Shown here: positions 8,701 to 13,639 of the stretch, one piece after another
Layout of the letters: every line of letters starts with the position of its first letter
How positions within the stretch are numbered: position 1 is the first letter of the stretch
Assembly (NCBI GenBank): GCA_025360745.1
Contig: JANYBP010000097.1
Coordinates: forward strand, 1 to 47,351
Source: a bacterium
GTDB taxonomy: Bacteria; Verrucomicrobiota; Kiritimatiellia; CAIKKV01; CAIYGI01
DNA length: 47,351 bases
Reading direction: 5' to 3'
Position numbers and translations under genes: made by a program
Notes under the pieces: generated by a model
The model's input: the letters and a program-made list of their open reading frames with translations, nothing else
Databases searched by the model: none
What the model was told of the DNA's origin: nothing

Positions 8701-9690
8701 GATCTGCCGACGCGCGGACTCGGCCACTGCGGCGTCCAACCTGGCTTCCAAGGCGGGATCGGGCGTGCCTGGCTGTTCCCGCAGCCAGAGCAAACGCAAT
8801 TCGTCGCAATATTCATCAGCCAGGCTGGCGGCGACGGCGTGGAGTTCGATTCTGGCGGCGCCTGCACGCTGCAACCACTCTTCCCAATCCGCCCAATGGA
8901 CCGACTGGATGCCGGTGCGCAGGGCAAGCGCATGCATGGCATACGGCCGCAGAATCGGCGCAACGGTGCAGGCTTGCAGGATGAAGGGCGCCGCCAATAC
9001 ATCCGGCCAGGCCACCAGCCGCTGCATGGCTTCCGGCACAACTGCGGCGTCCGCCGCGGTCACGGCCAGGCGCACCAGGTCCGCGAGCCGGGCGCTCTCC
9101 TCCGCCTGAGGGTCATCAGTGGCGCCGGATGGGAGCGCGCAGCCTGGCGGCGGGGTGAACCCTGACCAGAGCGATGTCGGCGGAAGCAGGAACCAGCGCG
9201 CGGTTTGGAGCCGTAAATGCTCCTGTCGCTGAACGCACGTCTCCGTGATGGCGCGCAGGGGAGTCGTCATGTCCGGCGCCGCAACCAGCAGAAACGCGCG
9301 GTCGCGCTCGACCTCTGCCGCCTGACGCAGGCTGGCCATGGTCTGGGCGTCGTCGCGCCAGCCTACGGGAATATCCGGCGGTAGATGGGCGAGTTCGGGC
9401 GCTGTGCGCCAGGCGTATTCCGGGGTTGTCCGGCGCGTCTGCGCGGTCAGCGCAGCCTTGTGAACGATCCCCGCGTGAATCCGTTGTGCCAGCGCCGCCG
9501 CTTCCGCATCGCCGCGCTGCTGCAGCAGGCACATCAGGAAATAGAGGGAATGCGCATCGTCCGTCGCCAGCGGCAGCAGCTTTTGCAGGAGCGAGCTGAC
9601 CTCCGCATACGAAAAGGCGCTTTCGTGCGCGGCATGCCGGAGCAACTCCAGCGCCAACGCCTCCTGCCCGTCTTTACGGAAATCGGTCAT
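2716..9690 (-). CDS. Giant polytopic membrane protein (2324 aa)
   Basis: An uninterrupted frame of 2324 codons. The first 410 residues or so are soluble, rich in Ala and Leu and helical, ending at a Pro-rich linker. The first clear membrane span begins near residue 425 (ANWYIIAGLLMVVAGASLL). From there almost the whole chain is hydrophobic helix with short basic or aromatic loops, which suggests several tens of spans. The last span is followed by a short basic tail (FKTRRNAILTLAARLRARLG). The layout recalls DUF2339-type giant membrane proteins, but I see no motif that proves membership. No catalytic residues can be named. Long open frames on the opposite strand here are GC-driven shadows. Confidence 0.85.
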   Translation of the reverse strand: MTDFRKDGQEALALELLRHAAHESAFSYAEVSSLLQKLLPLATDDAHSLYFLMCLLQQRGDAEAAALAQRIHAGIVHKAALTAQTRRTTPEYAWRTAPELAHLPPDIPVGWRDDAQTMASLRQAAEVERDRAFLLVAAPDMTTPLRAITETCVQRQEHLRLQTARWFLLPPTSLWSGFTPPPGCALPSGATDDPQAEESARLADLVRLAVTAADAAVVPEAMQRLVAWPDVLAAPFILQACTVAPILRPYAMHALALRTGIQSVHWADWEEWLQRAGAARIELHAVAASLADEYCDELRLLWLREQPGTPDPALEARLDAAVAESARRQIQPDDFVSRWESILTPTDVIRLGRPLATPIAFPRAVAQFVPTSAVREASGLAISPLSAERTPASTVVSRRYPDPVARPPAEPTVWESHIQPFLAANWYIIAGLLMVVAGASLLAYFTWDKSAFVRYLFLPVLLAAFTGGMAELGLRLFRRHEDLRVTGTFLLGGAVCLLPVNFMVLCRAGDDPRAAAFVLPALGLYAALTGFGLWRWCGVMRRELRLLLGAPLLAVNLLAVLGDMPGIRGAVAGHSAALVPVTITAAVLLLLVVSNRFLQTVLTRELLAAKLVPWFFGITMAATTAQVAAWRHFHLHITPQLQDYALAAILAGATLLRWERRACELRDTGATYGGESFLGYAALLLGILMAAGNEWLRLVALLLAGVVWLVQAPRRPGVVHYWIGTTLCLLGGASIGLLHTFPCSRELNLLPALGLSLAFAVGAVRAFSGRLGETRLRQVAIEIQPPLLLLTAIVAVLSQFHLRSAPWQTGLTLLAVAAFFAVRATRADRRDWLAIAAAAAGLGLPYLGCADMRQYRFDGNTLAMGFGLLATVWLTLARLVPAAVWRTNGSALATCFGGVGMFGLCLRLILANGPALTGADLAGGALLAVTLGVTAWQARAQLPALLAVILLAVILPFFRMPDGAMPTWLYDGSGLTSAVAALALTFVCFAVRRVEIRRGIQNLFSAPILVAVVWLSAKALILQIQPHPDQMPFLVSSICLAMTGYAAAIYARQSRATKLLFHASWVLLGVGIAMGCDAAGCKGMAMFQHPLLWTGVALTVLLAAEAAVARRFEWVGDFFVQPRLDLLSRASVAVAALLTVIIQSPFHDNRKSLHWLALFLAAQLVWHGLRSSRRRFGAVLFALTASWLCACRDLPASFGELPALLLAVLLADVALEFLPKLRAGLHPLRAPFVAGATLLAPFLAIGALFSIHPVDGGMLKFTLQPAMIGLLVVSLLLAARAQACAGFALLAVAFGYLLCLLPCSADELCRPWRLSAFALLLCLIPFLARLLAARGPRLLRGMTSQLPEWVTTSPQAPWFLGPGLLLAVSAACFQVVLTATGQANDARGVQALAPFAAVLAFVFAGWYWRRAALWCTAECLLPLANIFALAVLWGRDLLDLQLMPAHLVGLAAVLTIAEFATLRWLVLRSGSQARLTAALRLHYGCTVLAGLTLVLLGMNYIGNPDLARIPVLRFAVSGVLAFSAGAYFRFAARRPEYLRAQTGAWMESLWHVALGLTLWCGALLIPALRTPQAALYALSLPAAACWIAAEWFLNIRQTTAESMLTGGRFRTSAAAFAMLILVLYVFRLPCQMILFPAAPLNLHVYHTGAAAALLMGLILIRLRGLGGAPWTALSGGLALMTGFYFLATWFPGLSPFAFPMAAAWAAVGAAHLLVLLSYQQSPLRNLIQYTGGIGAEEWHAHRRLWGLFLTVAAHVAVVAGLSQEFTAHSRETTPLLVALASVLIHQAAIGAPWAKAYWGVAVFEILLALHFDFLLPESAPGVIPARQVVWFLLLPWLAAALWWRNVRNWMAPVVQWLGAGRLALICAGHLLYHGPATGSGLLIAAVMAGNGLLTPLAEDAPFARTLVMLILAAPLWLTYFGTRWFTGDNPAGFRPLLGSVTALLGVGMFTRLVESATGLTATHMTLRRLTHEVVAFCRRDGAVVARAFLACAFAGLVLLTFLLDDARHGALARMLGLAFVWGLCCAAWLREGCLRDGALPYTLSVLSLAGVWVMLRRLIFLHFTFWTYEYDVWLSLGASIAFSSAKRLVWHKQPGLARTMTGAVWLLPLLQCLWLLTNHLSADLALIVIGVQAMLFAWHGGGKRDSPYNAVSMLGFVGFVCLLFWARLDLRCLQAYIVPVGLGVLGLVWLFGEHMSSALRNSVRLVTVLAMLGSCGYYALLDNRYPVGFHLTMILLCLGVMALGPLLRVQLYLYFGFAGFATDLVALVVKQFRAFDRSVQMMGIGALLLLLGIAVVGGAILFKTRRNAILTLAARLRARLGAWE

Positions 9691-9753
9691 GTTGCATGCT
9701 CTCCAGCAGTAATGAACCCTCGGGCGGACGCCTGCAGACCAAACTTCATGGGC

Positions 9754-9782
9754 ATGACACTAAAGCGGGGCCGGGTTGTCAA
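9754..9782 (-). promoter_or_regulatory. Candidate promoter of the giant membrane-protein gene
   Basis: Read on the minus strand, TTGACA (9777-9782) and TGTCAT (9754-9759) are 17 bp apart. This would give a leader of about 57 bases before the ATG at 9690, with GGAG near the start. The stretch 9783-9870 shows nothing else recognisable. Confidence 0.4.
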
Positions 9783-9870
9783 GTTTGGGTTTGAAGTGTG
9801 TGGATCAAGAAAAATCAAGAGCTGAAGGCGTACCCGCGATCTCTCAACACACCGCCGCATACACGCCCTG

Positions 9871-10073
9871 ATCCTCGCCAAACGTCGTTCCGACATTCCA
9901 TCCATAAGCATTTCGCCCTACGTCCACGCGGCGGCAGAGGCCTGCCGCCCTCCAGAAGAATCCTCTAGCAAGTCTCGATGACGTTCCTTGGAGGGCGGCG
10001 GGCCTCCGTCGCCGCGTGGGCGTAGGGCGAAAGACTTGTCAGCAACATGGTCGCAACGTCCTTAGGCGAGGAT
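9871..10073. mobile_element. MITE-like 203-bp hairpin element, copy 1
   Basis: The ends are ATCCTCGCC and GGCGAGGAT in inverted orientation. Inside, a second long inverted pair runs from CCACGCGGCGGC to GCCGCGTGG, so the whole can fold into one long hairpin. A second, nearly identical copy lies at 32996-33197. ACACGC flanks it on both sides (9861-9866, 10079-10084). The second copy is flanked by ATACGC instead, as target duplications would be. No coding capacity. Confidence 0.75.
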
Positions 10074-10092
10074 TTTGGACACGCGCAATGTC

Positions 10093-10121
10093 TTGAGTGC
10101 ATGGGCTGCGCGTGATAATCT
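10093..10121 (+). promoter_or_regulatory. Promoter giving a probable leaderless transcript
   Basis: TTGAGT (10093-10098), a 17-bp spacer and TAATCT (10116-10121). Only six bases separate the -10 box from ATG 10128, so transcription should begin at or next to the start codon. No ribosome site is present before that ATG, which agrees. Confidence 0.5.
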
Positions 10122-10127
10122 GTATTT

Positions 10128-10319
10128 ATGAAAGTTGACCGTAACGCGTTGCAGATTTCGGAGCTGCGGGGCCAGTCCGACGATCGGTACTGGCATGCGA
10201 AAACGCCGGTCCAGCGGTTGCGCGCTGTGCAAATCAATCGGGAGGTGGCCTTTGGCCGGACACGTTCTACCCAGCGACTTCAAAGAATTCTTGAAGTTGT
10301 TGAACGAAGCCGAGGTTGA
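10128..10319 (+). CDS. Small protein partnered with a MNT-type nucleotidyltransferase
   Basis: A 63-residue protein (MKVDRNALQI...DRYWHAKTPVQRLRAVQ...RLQRILEVVER). From memory it matches a family of 60-70 residue proteins encoded just upstream of nucleotidyltransferases in toxin-antitoxin-like pairs, with a conserved W-x3-TP-x-ERL core. It overlaps the next gene by 68 bases in another frame. Its promoter and first 37 codons are duplicated at 1714-1873. Its function is presumably as partner or regulator of the nucleotidyltransferase, but that is inferred from family context only. Confidence 0.65.
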   Translation: MKVDRNALQISELRGQSDDRYWHAKTPVQRLRAVQINREVAFGRTRSTQRLQRILEVVERSRG

Positions 10320-10521
10320 GTATCTACTGATAGGCGGGTACGCCGTCGGTTATCATGGCTATCCGCGCACAACGGCCGACATGGATGTATGGGTGGCTGT
10401 CTCGGTTAAAAATGCGTCCAAACTGGTTGACGTGTTTTGCCGTTTCGGGCTGCAAGATACCAACCTGAAGCCGGAAAACACCGAACGAACGCTCAACGTT
10501 CATTGCGTGGCGGCCATATGA
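10252..10521 (+). pseudogene. Nucleotidyltransferase (MNT/DUF6036-like), 3'-truncated
   Basis: From TTG 10252, with GGGAGG six bases upstream, the frame encodes 89 residues. The motif GGYAVGYHGYPRTTADMDVWV contains the GG and DxD residues of the polymerase-beta nucleotidyltransferase fold. Relatives are about 140-160 residues long; here similarity ends near residue 75 and the frame stops at 10521. The C-terminal part of the fold, including the third acidic strand, is missing. The stop overlaps the next ATG (10518) by four bases. Probably inactive. Confidence 0.6.
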
Positions 10522-11072
10522 TTCCTGAACCACCCGTCATGCCATCGTCCCCGCCCGCCTGGCGCGCCAGGTTGCGCGTGGCGCTGGCGTCCGCCGCGGC
10601 CGTGGCGGCGGGCTTTTGCCTGATCGTCAGCGCGCTGGCGATCGCCAACCATGCCTGGCTGGTGAAGAGCGATCCGTTGAACGCGCCGACGCTGCTGGAA
10701 CTGCGCCGCCAGTTCGCCGAGGCGCCGAACAGCGAGCCGCTGAAACTCGGCATCCGCGCCGCCGACCTGCGCGCGCGGCAGGTTTACTTCAGGCACGGGG
10801 AACGAATCTCCACGGGACGCTGGCTGCTGCTCGGCGGCGGGCTGGCGCTGCTGATCTGCCTGGCGGCGATTCCGCTGCTGCGCGACGACACGCCGGATGT
10901 CGCCGCCCTGGGTCCGCCGCCGGCCGAATGGGAGCGGCGCAAGGCCATGCGGCGCGGCCTGGCGGCCGGCGCGCTCATACTGATCGCGGCGGCTTTGCTG
11001 ACCGCCTGGCTGGCTGGAACGAAGAGCGAGAGGGAGTGGAAGAGCGGAGAAGTGAACAGTGAACAGCTGTAA
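10518..11072 (+). CDS. Small membrane protein at the head of the redox operon
   Basis: 184 residues from ATG 10518. Three hydrophobic segments are seen at about 19-42, 97-115 and 145-165, with a long loop between the first two (DPLNAPTLLELRRQF...RARQVYFRHGE). No cysteines suited to cofactors are visible, so it may anchor or assemble rather than transfer electrons. The start overlaps the truncated nucleotidyltransferase, so the original upstream region may have been lost. The last codons (VNSEQ) are encoded by a GTGAACA seven-base repeat at 11052-11066. Function unknown; a link to the next three genes is inferred from order and strand. Confidence 0.6.
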   Translation: MIPEPPVMPSSPPAWRARLRVALASAAAVAAGFCLIVSALAIANHAWLVKSDPLNAPTLLELRRQFAEAPNSEPLKLGIRAADLRARQVYFRHGERISTGRWLLLGGGLALLICLAAIPLLRDDTPDVAALGPPPAEWERRKAMRRGLAAGALILIAAALLTAWLAGTKSEREWKSGEVNSEQL

Positions 11073-11136
11073 AACAAATAGCGAATGTAATTCGTCACTT
11101 GGATATTGGACATTCCTTGTTGGATATTGGATATCC
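11052..11136 (+). repeat. Two different seven-base repeat tracts at a gene junction
   Basis: GTGAACA units at 11052-11066 form the last codons of the membrane-protein gene. After about 35 bp, GGATATTGGACATT is followed by TTGGATATTGGATATCC at 11101-11136, built on a GGATATT unit. The second tract ends 19 bases before ATG 11156. No ribosome site stands out for that ATG. Confidence 0.6.
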
Positions 11137-11155
11137 GCATTAAAGACCGCTTCCC

Positions 11156-13639
11156 ATGCCCGACGCCAGCGACATTCATGAAATCGACGAGATCGTCGGC
11201 GCCGTGGGGCGGCGGGCGCGCGATCTGATTCCGATTTTGCAGGCCATCCAGCGCAGGTATCGCTATCTGCCGGACGAGGCCCTGCGGCGCATCCCCGAGA
11301 TCACCGAGATCCGGCCGGCCGTGGTGCTGGGCGTGGCGACCTTCTACAATTTCTTCCGCCTGCGGCCGGCCGGCAAACACCGCGTCTGCGTCTGTCACGG
11401 CACCGCCTGCCATGTCAAAGGCTCCGAACAGGTGCAGGCGGCGATCGAACGGCAGCTCAAACTCGAAAACGGACGGGACACGGACGCGGCGGGCGAGTAC
11501 ACGGTCGAACGCGTGGCCTGCGTCGGCTGCTGCACGCTGGCGCCGGTGGTGGTGATAGATTCCGCCACCTATGGCCATCTCGCGCCGACGATGATGGATG
11601 GCGTTTTCCGAGATTTCGCCGCCGGCGCAGCGGTTAACGTGGGAAAAACCACGCCGGATGACGGCGGCGAATGGCTGGCCGACGCGCCGGAAATCCGCAT
11701 CGGGGTCGGTTCCTGCTGCATCGCCGGTGGCAGCCTGAAGTTACGGACGACGCTCGAAACGGCGCTGCGCGAACGCAATATCCGGGCGAACATCCGGGCC
11801 GTCGGCTGCGTGGGCATGTGCCATCAGACGCCGATGGTGGAGGTGGTCTGGCCGGCCGGGGCACGCGACACCCGCACGCACGGCTCGGCGCTGGCGCTGA
11901 GCGGCGCCGCGCCCGCGCCGGGCGCCGAGCCGGCCTCGGTTTTTGCCCGCGTCCTGCCCGAAGATGTGGAACGTATCGTACAGCGGGTCTTTCCGCGCCG
12001 CGGCTTGCTCGGACGCGTACGGTCGGCCGTGCGCGATACGCTCGACAGCATGCTCGCGGAAGACTCGGCCGGCGAAGTCGAAAAATACCGGCTCGATGTG
12101 CGCGACGGCCAGGTCTGCGCCTTTCTGGGCAAACAGGTGCGGATCGCGACCGAGTACTGCGGACAGCTCGATCCGCTCGATCTCGACACCTACATCCGGC
12201 ATGGCGGCTTCGAGGCGCTGCGCAAGGTGGTCGGCGTCCAGAATCCCGCGGAAACCATCGCCCTGATCGAGGCCGCGGGACTGCGCGGCCGCGGCGGCGC
12301 GGGCTTTCCCACCGCGCGCAAGTGGTCCATCGCGCGCGCCGCCGCCGGCGAGACGAAATACATGGTCTGCAATGGCGACGAAGGCGATCCCGGCGCCTTT
12401 ATGGACCGCATGCTGCTGGAGTCCTATCCCTACCGTGTGCTGGAAGGCATGGCGATCGCCGCCTACTGCATCGGCGCGCGCGAGGGCTACATCTACGTGC
12501 GCGCCGAGTATCCGCTGGCGGTCCAGCGCGTGCGCGAGGCGATCGCGCGCATGGAGGCGGCCGGCTTGCTGGGCGACGGCATCTGCGGGGGAAAGTGGTC
12601 GCTCCGGCTCCAGATCAAGGAAGGCGCCGGCGCCTTCGTCTGCGGCGAGGAGACCGCCATGATCGCCTCGATCGAGGGACAGCGCGGCATGCCGCGCCTG
12701 CGTCCGCCGTTCCCGGCCGAACGGGGACTCTGGGGCAGGCCGACCTGCGTCAACAACGTGGAAACGCTGGCGCTGACGCCATGGATTGTCCGTCACGGCG
12801 CCGGCGATTTTGCCCGCCTGGGCACGGCCGCCAGCAAGGGCACCAAGGTCTTCGCGCTGACCGGCAAGGTGCGCCGCGGCGGACTGATCGAGGTGCCGAT
12901 GGGTATCACTCTGCGCGAAATCGTGGAGGAGATCGGCGGCGGCGTGACGGCCGGGCGCACACTCAAGGCGGTCCAGATCGGCGGACCCTCCGGCGGCTGC
13001 CTGCCCGCCGCGCTCTGCGATCTGCCGGTGGACTACGAGGCCTTGACCGGCGCGGGCGCGATCATGGGCTCCGGCGGCCTGGTGGTGATGGACGACCGCG
13101 ACTGCATGGTCGATATCGCCCGCTACTTCCTCTCCTTCACCCAGGATCAGTCCTGCGGCCAGTGCACCTTCTGCCGCGTCGGCACACGGCGCATGCTCGA
13201 TATTCTCAATCGCCTCTGCGCCGGCAAGGGGCGGCCGGAGGACCTGGCGAAACTGGAGACGCTGGCCATGGAGGTCAAACGCGGCAGTCTCTGCGGCCTG
13301 GGGCAGACCGCGCCCAATCCGGTGCTGACGACCCTGCGGTACTTCCGCGAGGAGTACGAGGCGCATGTGCAGGGCCGCTGCCCGGCCGGTAAATGCGCGG
13401 CGTTGATCGAGTACGCGGTCAACGACAAATGCATCGGCTGCACAATCTGCGCCCAGGCCTGTCCGGTGGACGCGATCGCGCCGCGGCCCTACCACAAACA
13501 CGAGATCGACACGCTGAAATGCACCCGTTGCGATGTCTGCCGTCCGCTCTGCCCGGTGGAGGCGATTGAAATCAGAAGTCGGAAGTCGGAAGTCAGAAGT
13601 CAGAAGTCGGAAGTCAGGAGTCAGACTTGCACAAATTAA
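11156..13639 (+). CDS. NuoE-NuoF fusion flavoprotein with C-terminal ferredoxin domain
   Basis: An 827-residue fusion. Residues 1-155 are a NuoE-like thioredoxin-fold [2Fe-2S] domain (CHGTAC near 80, CVGCC near 122). Residues 180-265 are a second thioredoxin-like domain (GSCCIAGGS, CVGMCHQ). Residues 310-735 are NuoF: GRGGAGFPTARKW for FMN, GDEGDPGAFMDR, GAGAFVCGEETA for NADH, and SCGQCTFCRVG plus a later Cys for [4Fe-4S]. A ferredoxin domain with two CxxCxxCxxxCP motifs starts near 760. Such proteins oxidise or reduce NAD(H) in complex I, HydABC-type hydrogenases and electron-bifurcating relatives. No hydrogenase large subunit is in the window, so the acceptor is unknown. The last 20 or so residues (SRKSEVRSQKSEVRSQ) come from a seven-base repeat. 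Confidence 0.9.
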   Translation: MPDASDIHEIDEIVGAVGRRARDLIPILQAIQRRYRYLPDEALRRIPEITEIRPAVVLGVATFYNFFRLRPAGKHRVCVCHGTACHVKGSEQVQAAIERQLKLENGRDTDAAGEYTVERVACVGCCTLAPVVVIDSATYGHLAPTMMDGVFRDFAAGAAVNVGKTTPDDGGEWLADAPEIRIGVGSCCIAGGSLKLRTTLETALRERNIRANIRAVGCVGMCHQTPMVEVVWPAGARDTRTHGSALALSGAAPAPGAEPASVFARVLPEDVERIVQRVFPRRGLLGRVRSAVRDTLDSMLAEDSAGEVEKYRLDVRDGQVCAFLGKQVRIATEYCGQLDPLDLDTYIRHGGFEALRKVVGVQNPAETIALIEAAGLRGRGGAGFPTARKWSIARAAAGETKYMVCNGDEGDPGAFMDRMLLESYPYRVLEGMAIAAYCIGAREGYIYVRAEYPLAVQRVREAIARMEAAGLLGDGICGGKWSLRLQIKEGAGAFVCGEETAMIASIEGQRGMPRLRPPFPAERGLWGRPTCVNNVETLALTPWIVRHGAGDFARLGTAASKGTKVFALTGKVRRGGLIEVPMGITLREIVEEIGGGVTAGRTLKAVQIGGPSGGCLPAALCDLPVDYEALTGAGAIMGSGGLVVMDDRDCMVDIARYFLSFTQDQSCGQCTFCRVGTRRMLDILNRLCAGKGRPEDLAKLETLAMEVKRGSLCGLGQTAPNPVLTTLRYFREEYEAHVQGRCPAGKCAALIEYAVNDKCIGCTICAQACPVDAIAPRPYHKHEIDTLKCTRCDVCRPLCPVEAIEIRSRKSEVRSQKSEVRSQTCTN
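13568..13626 (+). repeat. GAAGTCG/GAAGTCA seven-base tandem repeat inside a gene end
   Basis: About eight units of the type AGAAGTC or GGAAGTC, slightly varied, run without gaps. They encode the C-terminal tail of the NuoE-NuoF protein. The last unit contains AGGAG (13616-13620), six bases before the TTG start of the next gene, so the repeat appears to supply its ribosome site. Confidence 0.75.

Noticed and set aside
7267-9165. Long plus-strand open frame (632 codons) opposite the giant membrane-protein gene
   Set aside because: Its composition (Gln, Arg, Gly, His) is typical of the reverse strand of GC-rich membrane-protein code. There is no ribosome site or domain.
9871-10073. Hairpin element read as an integron attC site
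   Set aside because: GCCTAAC near the left end of the second copy fits one attC box, but the right end has CTTAGGC in place of GTTRRRY. Length (about 200 bp) and target-like flanks fit a MITE better.
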